Below, piece after piece: positions 7,517-17,723 of a stretch of DNA of 39,248 bases. The DNA comes from Acidobacteriota bacterium (GTDB lineage: Bacteria; Acidobacteriota; Terriglobia; Acidiferrales; UBA7541). The stretch spans positions 1 to 39,248 of the forward strand of contig QHYK01000101.1 in NCBI GenBank assembly GCA_003224085.1, in the 5' to 3' direction. The translations under genes and the position numbers were made by a program. The notes beneath the pieces are model-generated. The model worked only from the letters and a program-made list of their open reading frames with translations, was not told the origin of the DNA and searched no databases. Each line of letters begins with the position of its first letter. The first letter of the stretch is position 1.

Positions 7517-9403
7517 TCAGGGCAACGTAATGCTTGCAGGTTGGTATCCGGCCATGCTGACCGTTGCTACGCACGGAACGAGCAGGGGCACGGGCAGCGA
7601 CCGACCGGGTGCGGGGATCTGAGTGCCGGACGAATAGCAGGGGACGTGGGTAATGAGGGCTACGCCGTGCGCATTGGTGACAACCGTGAAGGTCGGAGTC
7701 GGCTGCCCTGAAACACTTACGGTAGCGCCTGGCACAGCAGCGCCACCGCTTGTCACGGTGACAATGTCCATCTCCCGGGAGTTTGGAGGCCCGGCTGCGA
7801 TCAAGGCGCACGATTTGCCGTCCACGGTGGGACAAACCGAGGCGGATAATTGGCGGGCCAACTGGATTCCTGTAATGTTCGTGGTCAGACCGGCTGCGCT
7901 TCTTCCTCCTGGCCCTAACTGCCACGGAGATACCAGGTTTCCTACTTTGCCGGTCGTCGCGCCCGAGGACAGCCATGCCATTTCGCCGACTCGCTGCGAA
8001 CCAGCGACGGCCGAACTTGCGGAGATATAGTTACCACTAGCGGCTCCAAGTAGGTCCGTCATAAATGCTTCGAACAATACAACCGACATTCGTTGTGCAG
8101 ACACCGCTGCCCAACCCCAGTTTTGGTGATTCAATTCGTCGCCGGGTTGGTATGGCATGTCCTTATTCAGGCCGGCCGAACCAGGGTGCCAGGATTGGGT
8201 TGACGTATGGCAATACGGGAAACCCTGCGGCGCAGTGCCGACGCCATCGGGATCACCACCACAGGGATAATAACCGGTTTGGAGATGGTCAAAATTCTTA
8301 GTCCCGGCTCCGAATATCGAGGGGAGGCCGTTTAGGGTAACCTGCATGGATTGCGTGCTAAAGACGCTCCTGAAATCGACTAGAGAGGTCATGAATCCAG
8401 CCCCGTCGCTTGGTAAGCGAATCGCGGTCCACGGGCCGCTTTTGGTGATGTCCAGAGGAGCATCGCATATCGTTGCGGCTTGGTACGAATTTGGATCACA
8501 TTGCGGGCCCGTGCGCCCAGCCGCCAGCTCCACGTAATTGGAATGAGCGAAAAAATCCTGGGTAGTGTGAAAAGCGTGACCGAGGTGTTGCCAAGCGTAG
8601 TAGGCCTGATATTCATACTGCAAGATCCGCAAATGGCCCGCTAGAAGTTGAAAGTCATTATCGCCAGGAGCCATAAGTTCGAGGCTGTCAAAGCACATTC
8701 CGCCGAGCCAAGAAGGGCGGCAGTGGCGGCCAAGCAGGGCATCGAGATTAGACTTCACTGCTGCAAGGCCGGGGGCAAAATTGGGGACGTTGATGTTGAG
8801 ACCAGCGATGGTAAACGCAGTGACTTCATCCGGGTCAGGGTCAGTGTCCAGCAGCATGAGCACCACCTCCGTCTCGATGAAGGCTGCGCCAGCACCGAAG
8901 TCGGCGCTAGGGCAGGCAGGCTCGTTCAAACAACCGCTGTTCAGGCTCAGAGAGGAATACGTGTCCACAATGTCTTTGGCCAAGTCCCGGAAGTTGCTGT
9001 GCTGAGGGTTGAGGAATAGCGGATTAACGCCGCACACTCCATTAAGGTCACACACCGTAGCTTCGGACTGCGCCCGATTAAGCATGTCGTCGATCCTAAC
9101 GAAACCATTCGTAAATCCACCGCTCCCATCCCCAGCCGTGCTGTCATCGAAGTGGAATTCTGAGCTGAAGTGGTGCGATATGTCTGGGTTGTACACACCA
9201 CTTTGCACGTTGATGACAAACATCGGATCTGCCTGTGGCACCACAGCCAGCATTGCGGCGGAAGTGATGTTCTCGTGAATCGGAGCGAAGCCAGCAGCCC
9301 CGATTTTGAACGCGCGCAAGAGTGGCGCCATGGCAGCGGCTAGCGCGAGAAGTAGGATTGCTCGGCGCCCGTGAAGCTCGAAAGTGCTAGGGACTTTAGC
9401 CAT
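7517..9403 (-). CDS. Secreted HET-C / zinc-phospholipase-like protein with shared C-terminal module
   Basis: 628 residues from the ATG at 9403, chosen because AGGAGG lies four bases upstream. The open frame itself extends 30 codons further without a ribosome site. The signal segment is at 13-32. The N-terminal two thirds resemble HET-C-like and alpha-helical zinc phospholipase domains. Histidines sit in PIHENITSAA (43) and EFHFDDS, and the hallmark AYYAWQHLGHAFHTTQDFF spans 268-286 with AHSNYVE after it (His273, 276, 279, 287, Asp283), probably metal ligands. The last ~110 residues are the shared tail: CPTVDGKSC, an Ig-like core GATVSVSGQ, and a final GYQPASITLP. Expected role is lipid or membrane binding outside the cell. 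Activity is inferred only. Confidence 0.75.
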   Translation of the reverse strand: MAKVPSTFELHGRRAILLLALAAAMAPLLRAFKIGAAGFAPIHENITSAAMLAVVPQADPMFVINVQSGVYNPDISHHFSSEFHFDDSTAGDGSGGFTNGFVRIDDMLNRAQSEATVCDLNGVCGVNPLFLNPQHSNFRDLAKDIVDTYSSLSLNSGCLNEPACPSADFGAGAAFIETEVVLMLLDTDPDPDEVTAFTIAGLNINVPNFAPGLAAVKSNLDALLGRHCRPSWLGGMCFDSLELMAPGDNDFQLLAGHLRILQYEYQAYYAWQHLGHAFHTTQDFFAHSNYVELAAGRTGPQCDPNSYQAATICDAPLDITKSGPWTAIRLPSDGAGFMTSLVDFRSVFSTQSMQVTLNGLPSIFGAGTKNFDHLQTGYYPCGGDPDGVGTAPQGFPYCHTSTQSWHPGSAGLNKDMPYQPGDELNHQNWGWAAVSAQRMSVVLFEAFMTDLLGAASGNYISASSAVAGSQRVGEMAWLSSGATTGKVGNLVSPWQLGPGGRSAAGLTTNITGIQLARQLSASVCPTVDGKSCALIAAGPPNSREMDIVTVTSGGAAVPGATVSVSGQPTPTFTVVTNAHGVALITHVPCYSSGTQIPAPGRSLPVPLLVPCVATVSMAGYQPASITLP

Positions 9404-9435
9404 ATCGCCTCCTTGACTGACAAAAATGGATCGGC

Positions 9436-11173
9436 TCAGGGCAAGTTGATATGAGCGGATTGGTATCCGGGCGCATTGACTGTTGCTGCACACAGCACCG
9501 GTATCGCTACCGGTACGCCCGTCGGGCTGATGCTTTTACCGAAACAAGGCTGGTAGGTCACGACGGCAACACCGTTTGCATTTGTCAAGGCAGTGCTATT
9601 CTGGCCTGACACACTGACTGTGGCTCCCGGCCACGGCAGCGCCGTTGCTGGTCCCGCCTCTTACAGTGACAATAGCCACTAAGCTGTTGGTTGCCCCTGA
9701 CGGCCTTGATGCCAGGCATGTTTTCCCATCTACTGTGGGACAAGCCGACACGGCTAGCAGTGGCTGCGCAGCGAGCGCCGGACCACCCAAATGTGGCTTA
9801 GTTGTGGTTGTCGGTATTCCGATCGGGTTTGCTGCAGGCGTCCACGAGACCACATAAGTTGCTTTGTAATGCGCCGTCGTGCCGGGTAACCAGTAGTCGT
9901 ATATTCTAACGCAGTCAGCCTCCGCGCTGATGCCGTGAGCCATTCGTCGCGGGTTCGATGCAGGGCCTGGCGCAATATCCGTGAACCTGCCGTCAATCAG
10001 TTCCAAGATATTCGGTACTAGCGGTTTTGGCGTTCGGCCAGCAAGATTTGGATCATTTGCAGCATAATTCGCTTCAGGGCAAATGACCAGGTAGGATCCA
10101 GTTGGTGTGACTTCGTGCCCGTTGGAGCACAGCGGCACGCCGACAACTCTCTTTACTCCAGCTGTAGCCGATCCGAGTGGGTCGCTCAAAGGAGAGTGAC
10201 GGCCGGGCGCAGGAATTCTTCTTAGGGAATCAACCGGGTGAATCTCCAACCAGCCGTCCTGGTTCGGATATGATTGCCCCCAGCACAGCGTCCCCAAATC
10301 TCCGGGAGTCAAGTGCTTGATGTCTTGCCAAAGCGTGCCTCGCATTTCTACATAGTCTCCCTCGCTCAGCGGCGTGTTTAGGCCATCTGGGTTATCGGGA
10401 TCGAAGGGCCACCAATTGTGACTGGAATTCACTTCCACGGGACCATAATCCTTTTCGATCCACCCAGCAGGGGCTGCTTCTCTCCCCTCGAAATTGTGTG
10501 TGGAGCAACTCACGGGATTGCCGAACACCCACTTACAGCCACGATGCGAGCTGTCCGGATGCCAGGCGTTCAGCTCAGTATGGATCGTGAGCGGGACATT
10601 GCCTATCTGATTGGTCGCGAGCCAGAAGGAGTTGATATCGATCCCGGACGCTGTCTTCGCGACGGAATTCTTCATCGGAATCGGCGTCGCTTGGGCGTCC
10701 CATGTATTAGGGCCATGCCCGTGCAACACGGCACCAGTCAAGACTCCAACGTCGGCACCATAGGTCGAGTTGATGAAGTCGTAGTCGAGGACTAACTCGT
10801 AGTGCACGTCTGATATGCCCGCTCCAATGGGTGAAAAACCGACGGAAACAACCGGACTGACCGGTCCTGGATCCTTTGCGAGCCAACCCCTCAAGACGAC
10901 ATCCTTGGCGACGATGGAATGAGGGGACAGGTAGTTTTTTCCCACTTCTTGTCCTATGGATGTTAATGCAATTTTGTCTTCGGCGATTTGCAATGAGGAT
11001 GGGTCGCCGAAGAAAACGTCACTTGGCTTACAACCGTGTGGAACGCTCATGGGACAGGTTGTAGTTTGGCTTTGGATCAGCGGCGCCATCGTGAAAAGCA
11101 GGCCCAACAAGGCCGTGACCCGAAGGCTTACTCGCGTACAGTCCCTCTTGAGGAAGCCGATATTGCAAATCAT
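9436..11173 (-). CDS. Secreted beta-rich protein of unknown function with shared tail (frameshifted)
   Basis: The ATG at 11173 has AGGAGG upstream and starts a signal peptide (about 1-36). The body of about 430 residues is rich in Gly, Trp and Asp (HTELNAWHPDSSHRG, SHNWWPFDPDNPDGL) and matches no family I recognise. CPTVDGKTC then opens the shared tail. The frame breaks near 9631 and stops at 9596. One fewer G in the gtggcc run would restore GATVSVSGQN, NANGVAVV, a Cys pair and a final GYQSAHINLP ending at 9436, exactly as in the sister genes. The restored stop lies 33 bases before the next start. The break is therefore either a recent mutation or a sequencing error. Confidence 0.65.
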
Positions 11174-11191
11174 ACTGCCTCCTTGATCAGC

Positions 11192-13516
11192 TCAGGGTAG
11201 AGTGGTGTTGAATGGTTCGTACCCGGACTTGCTAACTGTTGCTGGGCACGCCACCGGCACGCGCACGGGCACAGTGGTTTGGCCGACTTTGGGGACGACG
11301 CCGGGCGCGAAACAGGCCAAGTGAGCGATGACTGCGACGCCGTTCGCGTTGCTGAGAGCCGCAACTGTCGGCTGACCTGACACGTTCACCGTAGCGCCTG
11401 CGACGGGTTTACCACCACTCGTCACGGTGACGATATCCATTGCTCGTGCCCCTATAGGCCTGCCTAGCGGCCCGAACGAAGTGCACGACTTGCCGTCGAC
11501 AGTGGGACAGACCGAAGCGGATAGTGCGGGTAGTTGGACTTGGAGTTGTTGTGCTGTCAAGCCTGCGTTGGGCGTAACCGCGGTTGTATTATTGGTGGCA
11601 GCGGCAACAACGCCGCCAATCGCGGGCGCGGCCGGACAGTGTTGTATTGGGGCCGTACCGCTGCTGCTAACTTTACCTAATGGTAAAATACAACCTGCGT
11701 AACCGGAGGCACTTACTTCCACCCAACAGCCCTGCTGGTTGCCAGGGAAGGGCTCTAGAGGCGTCAAGTTCGAAGGTTGCCCACTGAAACGAGTGATGGG
11801 AGTACCGTGCGGCAGGCACATGTAGTAGATTCTTTGCCCTGTCTGATCTATTTGTACTGTGGAATATCCATTAGGCAATACTCCGAACAAATAACCATCG
11901 ACCAACTGCGTCGGTGGCCCCATGGTTACATATCCTTGTACGGGGTTGTTTGAACCGTCTACGGCATTCACCTGGATCCACGTTGGTACTTGGGTCACAT
12001 AGTTGCTGATGGAAACGTTTGGCCCGTTGGTATCTGTCCCTGAGCTCAAACGTGTAAATACTGTCTTCGGCTGGGGGAAGCTGAGCCTTGCGCTTAAAAC
12101 TCCTTGCAGCTGACTGATGATTGCTTGGGCATAAGCTTGAGCCCCCTTTATATTGGGATGCCCTACTAAGGCGGCATAACACGTGGGATCAGAAGGGTGA
12201 GCTATCGAACATTCCTCGGCCAGGTAATAGGCGACGCCCTCCGGCGTGTTCCAATCTCCGGGAGGGGCTTGCCACTTGCTGCCCCGGATCTCGTCGGCCA
12301 AAAAATCTTCGAGAAGGAATAGATAACAGTTCGGGGCCGCATACGCATTGTCGTCCGAAAAACTCGGCCAAGCCAACGCCACTCGTGGCGTGGTAAGACC
12401 TTGATTTTGCTGAGTTACTAAAGCGGTCAAGCCGTTGAATGCTGTTGTGGCAAACGCCTGCGAGCGATCCGCCAGCGCGGCTCTCAACGCTGCCGCTATG
12501 GGAACAGCAGCCACTGGGACCCCAACAAGGTAGTCCAGAGCAGCGCCGGGGCCACCGACGATACCGGCCGCAGGAGGACCAGCCCCGCCTGCTAGCCCAA
12601 TAACTGTCAAATACTCGGACAGTTTGATCAAATCAGTATTGCCAGAGACAATCGGATAATAGCCAGTCATAATAACTATGGCGTTTGGAAATTGTGTCAT
12701 GACCTGCGGAAGCAGGCTCTGCGCGTGACTGACACACAACTGGTTTGTGTTCGTCCTCACCCAGTTAGGCCCATTCCCCCACTCTGTCTTGGCAACGTCC
12801 AGAATGTTGTTGGCTGAAAGATCGTTGATGCAGCCATCGAACAAGACCAGATCCACATCAGCAGGATCAATCTTGCCCTTGAGGTCATTGACCGTCATCC
12901 CGATCTGAAATGAGATGCTGGGATAACCGAATGGCACTTCTCCCGGGTACGGATATCCAGGACCGTATCCAGGGCTGGGGTGCATCGGGTACCAGAAATC
13001 AGGGTCGTTGCAATTTTGGGGACTGGGGCACGTCTCCGTTGGATACGCTCCCCACCCAGTTACCGCTCCGGAGTGTGCGTGAGTGGACCATTGCACAACT
13101 TTGCGCGAACCGCCGTATTGTGACTGGAGCCAATTAGCCACCAGCGTGCGGAATTTCATGCTCTCGGGCAAACCCTGGCCCCATATGATCGAGTCGCCTA
13201 GGGTAATCATATTGAAAGGACGCGGTATCAGTGCCCCCTGGACAACCAGAGGTGGCGTGTATGCCTGAACCAGCTGCGTGATGGGTACCGGGTTCTGTTT
13301 GGGGACACTGCCGGGTGTCGGCTGCGCTGGACGTGTCTGCCCAAAAGCAGACAGAGATAACCCACCTCCCACTGGGCTGGCTAACAGCTGCCATAGGAGC
13401 AAAACGTTTACGAATCTAAGCAGCACGATGTGGATGGGCTGGCTAACCATAGCGCGCTTTTCCTTTTCGCTCACAGGGCTCTCACCCCTGGATCGCATTG
13501 CGTCTTCAGAATTCAC
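11192..13516 (-). CDS. Secreted SGNH/GDSL-type hydrolase with shared C-terminal module
   Basis: A 774-residue exported protein. It shows SGNH-hydrolase landmarks: NMITLGDSIIWGQG with Ser109 (block I), VLFDGCIND with Asn231 (block III) and VGHPNIKGAQAYA with His453 (block V). It is therefore probably an esterase or lipase acting outside the cell. A long insert follows block III. The C-terminus from about residue 666 is the shared tail: CPTVDGKSC (670-678), VAGATVNVSGQ, NANGVAVI, and a final GYEPFNTTLP. The start is uncertain. The frame opens at a GTG (13516) with no ribosome site. The ATG at 13450 begins the signal peptide MVSQPIHIVLL and has AAGGA about ten bases upstream, and may be the true start. 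Confidence 0.75.
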   Translation of the reverse strand: MNSEDAMRSRGESPVSEKEKRAMVSQPIHIVLLRFVNVLLLWQLLASPVGGGLSLSAFGQTRPAQPTPGSVPKQNPVPITQLVQAYTPPLVVQGALIPRPFNMITLGDSIIWGQGLPESMKFRTLVANWLQSQYGGSRKVVQWSTHAHSGAVTGWGAYPTETCPSPQNCNDPDFWYPMHPSPGYGPGYPYPGEVPFGYPSISFQIGMTVNDLKGKIDPADVDLVLFDGCINDLSANNILDVAKTEWGNGPNWVRTNTNQLCVSHAQSLLPQVMTQFPNAIVIMTGYYPIVSGNTDLIKLSEYLTVIGLAGGAGPPAAGIVGGPGAALDYLVGVPVAAVPIAAALRAALADRSQAFATTAFNGLTALVTQQNQGLTTPRVALAWPSFSDDNAYAAPNCYLFLLEDFLADEIRGSKWQAPPGDWNTPEGVAYYLAEECSIAHPSDPTCYAALVGHPNIKGAQAYAQAIISQLQGVLSARLSFPQPKTVFTRLSSGTDTNGPNVSISNYVTQVPTWIQVNAVDGSNNPVQGYVTMGPPTQLVDGYLFGVLPNGYSTVQIDQTGQRIYYMCLPHGTPITRFSGQPSNLTPLEPFPGNQQGCWVEVSASGYAGCILPLGKVSSSGTAPIQHCPAAPAIGGVVAAATNNTTAVTPNAGLTAQQLQVQLPALSASVCPTVDGKSCTSFGPLGRPIGARAMDIVTVTSGGKPVAGATVNVSGQPTVAALSNANGVAVIAHLACFAPGVVPKVGQTTVPVRVPVACPATVSKSGYEPFNTTLP

Positions 13517-13558
13517 GGCGGGAAGAGTTTCGGTTCATCAGGGTTCTCCCCGTCCGAT

Positions 13559-16531
13559 TCAGGACACGGGACTTGTGCTTAACGGCTTAGGCAAGCGGAT
13601 GTTCGCTGGCTGGAAGCCTGGCTTGCTGGCAGTCGCAGCCGGCACCGTCAAAATGGTGCGGCTCGTATTCCCAAGCGTTCGCGTTAGCACTGGCTTGCCC
13701 CGTGGGTCCGTCGCTGAACCAGCTAGCGCTTGATCTTGCTGCGGCGAGTAGGCTGAAAGGTAATAAGAGACCACCGCATAGCCTCGTGCGTCGGTTGAGC
13801 CACTTGTACCACCGTCGACTCTGACACTCGCTCCGACAATCGGCTGGCCATTCCTGCTTACATTTACAATGGCTTTAAGAAGGGTCGTGGTTTCCTGTCC
13901 CGGAGGCAATTTCGGAGGCGAGGAACAGGTGATGCCATCGATAGTCGGGCAAGCCTGGGCGGAAAGCGCCGGAAGGGCAGGTTGAGGTTGTGTGATCTGA
14001 GACGTTTGCCAGATCGCACGCGACGGCGTGAGAAGCTGCAATGGCTGACCTGACGCACCAACCATCTGGCCGGTTCCCGCTGGGCCGCTCACCGCTGTGA
14101 TCGATATGCCGTTGAGGGCAAAACTATCCGGTGTGTCGAAAACGTTGGCTCCGCCACGTTTTCCGGGAAAGAAATTAATCCCGAACCCTTGAATGTCCGC
14201 AGGCCCATAGCCCAAACGCGAGAGGCCCCATGTGAAGATGTAGTTCTGATTACCCCGAAGCTCGAAATGATCTAAGGCCCCGCAGGCACCACAAGGGTTA
14301 TTCGGGCTAACTCCGACAGGCGGATAGGGGTGCCACCAAGCATTGAGGTCAAGCATGCCCACTCCTCCATTGTTGAGATAGGACAAGGCAGCTATGCTGC
14401 TATTCCAACGCAGCCCTGTGGAGCCGACAGAGACACTCAACGTCAAGTTAGTGTCTGGCTCCTTAAGAAATGAGACAATTTCCCCTGCGAAGAATTGTGG
14501 TCGTTCATCATGGATGGAATGACCGGTGTTATTGATAAAGAGTGTGCGTCCTGGCGCCCCGCGCATCTGATTAGCCACGTCATGCGTATACCCATAGATG
14601 TCTAGCGTGTCAGCTAGAAGAGCACTCCGCGCGTCCGAGCTTCCGGTACATCCGTTTCTGTAGCAATCCTTTTGGCCAGCAACGAGCAGAAGTCGGGACG
14701 ATATCGACTGGTACCGCGGCCCATAACCGGGCGCATCCTCATCCTGGAAGCTGTACATGGCCTGTTCCGTGTCGATCGCGGTAGTCCACCGACGAAGAGA
14801 CGAGGAGTAGACTTCGTAACGGTCAAACCGGGATTGGGCAATTTCGGACGCTTTGCAGGTATTGGTGCCGTCTCTGTTCGGCCAATCGTCGCGGAACCAC
14901 ATTGTTGGGTTCGACGGCAGATTGGCTACCTTGCTAAGCATCTCGAAGTAGAGATGATGAAAATAGTCGTGCCTAGTGTTCGGTACTTCGGCCCCCCAAT
15001 TTGTGGCCGACGCGTTGCCGACTATCCCATTCCAAATAAGTCCGTCATCAACAGCTCCGTGGCCGGGCATCATGCTGGTGGGTGACCATGCCACGACGGT
15101 CTTGAGATAGGGATGAACCAGCGTGCTCTCGCGAGCTAGCAGCAGCGACAAGTTGCCGCCCAAGCTCCCGCCCATGACGGCCGCAACGCGATTCTTGACG
15201 TTTCCGACCTTCTGATCGAGTGCTTCGATGAAGTTAATAACGTACTGTTCCTCGAAACTTAGAATATGGAACATGCTGGGATGGTAGGTGCTGCCGTAGA
15301 CCATGGCTGGGTCTAAAGGCGCGCCGTATGCGCTGCTGGGTTGGTCGAAAGAGATCACCGTGTAGTCCTGATTTCCAATGCCGTATTTGCTTCCGGGTCT
15401 CATGCCTGCGAGAATGAGATTGTTGGCAAGCGGAACAGCCTCTTCCAACCGCGACCCGCCGCCATGAATATAGATAATGATCTTGTTTCCAGCCGGGATA
15501 ACGGGTAGGCCGTCGACGGGCAATTGGCGGGGGGGCTGCAGCGACTGCGTTGAATTGATCAAATTACCTGGCAGCCCGTTTTGAACCGTCGTCCCGACCC
15601 TAACTCCGGCCCCGGAACTCAGCGTCTTGCCACCAGCATTCAGACTTGAACTGGCCTGCGGAAGCGGGGGAAAACCATATGGGGGAGCATCCGGACCCAA
15701 GAAGCCTAAGTAGGACGCGACCATGTAGCGTGTCGTAGCCGTGATTGGGCCGCTTGCACCGCTAACAGTGACGGGGAGATCGTATTGAGGATATGGCGCC
15801 GTCGGCACGTTCACAGGCCGGTGGGGTGTATCGTCTTCACCAGAAACTGCGATCCAGCCCATCTGTGCGCGCTTTGCTCGCCAGACGGGATCATTGGAAC
15901 GAATGGCCCACAGAGCGGAATACGATGCCTCGAGCACAAAGCGAACTGCCTGCTGCAAAGCCACTTGGTTAACATTGGGATTGGTTTTGTTAACGAGCTG
16001 AATTAGGTTGGCATCCTGGGGACCAGAGAATGCACTCAGCGGGGCGTTCCACGAGGTGAAGTGGGCAAAGGCACGTCTGCCTGTGACCGCGATCTGCGCA
16101 ACGGCGGTTGCCACAGCTTTGGGGTCTGCGTTGATAACCGGCCCGGATCCTACTGCTGGTTTTGTTAGCCCTAAATAAAGCAGGACGGCCTCCACAAGCA
16201 CCGACTGATTCGTGGCGGTGTCTGGCGATGCTGCCAAACCAGCCATGTCTCTGAGAAAATAGTGGAGCCGGCCGTTTTGTTCGTCTGGCTTAGTAAAGCC
16301 TCCGTTATTGGGATCATTCTCCACGAACGCCGCCGGCGCCCAGCGGTATGTCGGTGGCAGGAGACCCGTGGGCAAATTTGGGTCAAATTGAATACTGCAA
16401 GGTTCGTCTGGTGGTTCCACCGGCCCGGTCATACCTAGTTGAGCATGTGCAGGCGTCGCAAGAATCGCTAGCGCAAGCAAAGGCGACAAGAAGCGTAAAA
16501 CTCTTGGAACAGTTGACTGTCGTAGACGCAT
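13559..16531 (-). CDS. Secreted large alpha/beta hydrolase with shared C-terminal module
   Basis: 990 residues starting with a clear signal peptide ending AHA at 30. The ATG has AAAGGAG about seven bases upstream. The alpha/beta hydrolase domain lies at roughly 345-690. It has the oxyanion motif YIHGGGS (354-360), the nucleophile elbow VMGGSLGGN with Ser456, an acid candidate Asp622 in AGQKDCY, and NNTGHSIHDERP with His671 or His674. The N-terminal 340 residues are unique. An all-beta stretch follows the hydrolase. The tail from about 852 carries ACPTIDGITC, IVGASVRVDGG, ARGYAVVSYY and GFQPANIRLP, the shared module, here longer and with nine extra residues at the end. The substrate is probably an ester; this is not determinable here. 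Confidence 0.75.
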   Translation of the reverse strand: MRLRQSTVPRVLRFLSPLLALAILATPAHAQLGMTGPVEPPDEPCSIQFDPNLPTGLLPPTYRWAPAAFVENDPNNGGFTKPDEQNGRLHYFLRDMAGLAASPDTATNQSVLVEAVLLYLGLTKPAVGSGPVINADPKAVATAVAQIAVTGRRAFAHFTSWNAPLSAFSGPQDANLIQLVNKTNPNVNQVALQQAVRFVLEASYSALWAIRSNDPVWRAKRAQMGWIAVSGEDDTPHRPVNVPTAPYPQYDLPVTVSGASGPITATTRYMVASYLGFLGPDAPPYGFPPLPQASSSLNAGGKTLSSGAGVRVGTTVQNGLPGNLINSTQSLQPPRQLPVDGLPVIPAGNKIIIYIHGGGSRLEEAVPLANNLILAGMRPGSKYGIGNQDYTVISFDQPSSAYGAPLDPAMVYGSTYHPSMFHILSFEEQYVINFIEALDQKVGNVKNRVAAVMGGSLGGNLSLLLARESTLVHPYLKTVVAWSPTSMMPGHGAVDDGLIWNGIVGNASATNWGAEVPNTRHDYFHHLYFEMLSKVANLPSNPTMWFRDDWPNRDGTNTCKASEIAQSRFDRYEVYSSSLRRWTTAIDTEQAMYSFQDEDAPGYGPRYQSISSRLLLVAGQKDCYRNGCTGSSDARSALLADTLDIYGYTHDVANQMRGAPGRTLFINNTGHSIHDERPQFFAGEIVSFLKEPDTNLTLSVSVGSTGLRWNSSIAALSYLNNGGVGMLDLNAWWHPYPPVGVSPNNPCGACGALDHFELRGNQNYIFTWGLSRLGYGPADIQGFGINFFPGKRGGANVFDTPDSFALNGISITAVSGPAGTGQMVGASGQPLQLLTPSRAIWQTSQITQPQPALPALSAQACPTIDGITCSSPPKLPPGQETTTLLKAIVNVSRNGQPIVGASVRVDGGTSGSTDARGYAVVSYYLSAYSPQQDQALAGSATDPRGKPVLTRTLGNTSRTILTVPAATASKPGFQPANIRLPKPLSTSPVS

Positions 16532-16561
16532 ATTTTTCTCCTTTCGAACCGTTACGTGCCG

Positions 16562-17656
16562 CTATTTGACCGAGAACGCCCAGGCGTAGTTGAACAACAA
16601 ACCTTCGGCCTGGTTCTTCCCGACTTCCTCACCCGAGAACTTATGGGCCTTGTCAATCGGTCGCAGAGCGACGGCATATTCACCCGGGCCGATGGCCACT
16701 CGAGGAGTGAGTTTTGCGTGGCCCGCAGCGATCTTCTCGACCTTGGCCGCCACGCGGTCTTCCACAAAGGACGAATAGATCGGCCAATCCTGCTGCGTGC
16801 TCTGCTCCACATTGCCGGCCGCTTCCGTCGCCCCAACGAGCCTGAAACTCGTCTGCGGCGTGGGCGAAAGTTTCACGATCACAGGCTCAAATTGATCCGG
16901 ATTGACTCCCGGAAGCCCAGCGAAGTTCACCTCAAATGTGAGAGAGTTGCCCCCCACGTTGGCCGAGGAAGTTCCGCCATTGAGCGCCCAGACGTAAGTG
17001 ACCTTGGCTTGCTTCGCCCAATGGCTCAAGAGCCCTGTGACAATGGCCGTGCCCGGATTCAGGGCAGTGAGGCCCATAGCGGAACCTGATTTCATCACGG
17101 CCTGCTGGGCCATCTGCGTGCCGAGCTGCAACGCCTGATTCAAGGCCTGGTCGGCAGCCAAAGCGGATAATGAAGTGGGCTTTGTCTTGGTGTGCACGAT
17201 TTGGGTTGCTTCAGGAGTCAAAGCGATCTTTGTCGCGCCTTGAAGAGCGGAGACGGTGGGTTGCCATGTTGGCGCTGCTCCCGCGGCGGTGGCAGCAGCT
17301 GCGGCGCCGTTGTTGGCAAAAGCCGCAGCATTTGGAGGCATGTTCCCGCCCCCAGAACTTGCAGGTGCCGCAGCGCTTGCGCCGTTCCTTTTGCTATTGG
17401 CTGCCTCCAACATGGCTTCCATTACCTTCGCTGTGACTCCCGCTTTCTTTAGTGCGATCAACCCGTCCGCTGAGATGTCGAAGTCGGTGTCGTTCGTCTT
17501 GACGGCGCTAAGAATTACGCTCTCCAGCAACTGGTTCTTCACCATCGAGATGACGTCCTGGTTGGCCAGCGGCTTGCCGCTTTTCTGCGCCGTGGCGATT
17601 GCGCCTGTCATCATCGCGATGATGGTCAACATCGAAACTGAGCTGAGTCTCCGCAT
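16562..17656 (-). CDS. Exported protein with an N-terminal LANQDVISMVK helical domain
   Basis: 364 residues with a signal peptide of about 23 residues and GGAGG seven bases before the ATG. A small helical domain follows (residues 30-88: LANQDVISMVKNQLLESVIL, DFDISADGLIALKKAGV, VMEAMLEA). This domain is familiar from many exported acidobacterial proteins but its function is not known to me. After an Ala/Gly-rich linker comes a region ending in beta strands (AIGPGEYAVALRPIDKA) that reads like a small periplasmic sandwich. It lies second in the cluster, 30 bases before the alpha/beta hydrolase. No catalytic motif seen. Confidence 0.7.
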   Translation of the reverse strand: MRRLSSVSMLTIIAMMTGAIATAQKSGKPLANQDVISMVKNQLLESVILSAVKTNDTDFDISADGLIALKKAGVTAKVMEAMLEAANSKRNGASAAAPASSGGGNMPPNAAAFANNGAAAAATAAGAAPTWQPTVSALQGATKIALTPEATQIVHTKTKPTSLSALAADQALNQALQLGTQMAQQAVMKSGSAMGLTALNPGTAIVTGLLSHWAKQAKVTYVWALNGGTSSANVGGNSLTFEVNFAGLPGVNPDQFEPVIVKLSPTPQTSFRLVGATEAAGNVEQSTQQDWPIYSSFVEDRVAAKVEKIAAGHAKLTPRVAIGPGEYAVALRPIDKAHKFSGEEVGKNQAEGLLFNYAWAFSVK

Positions 17657-17723
17657 TGAATTACCTCCGTTATCGCTTGCTGCTTTACTGCGCTATGTTC
17701 CACACATTCGGGTCGCCTACTTG

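Noticed and set aside
6659-7711. 350-codon rightward frame
   Set aside because: Lies antisense to the Ig-like gene and the end of the HET-C-like gene, both with signal peptides and AGGAGG sites; composition is not protein-like.
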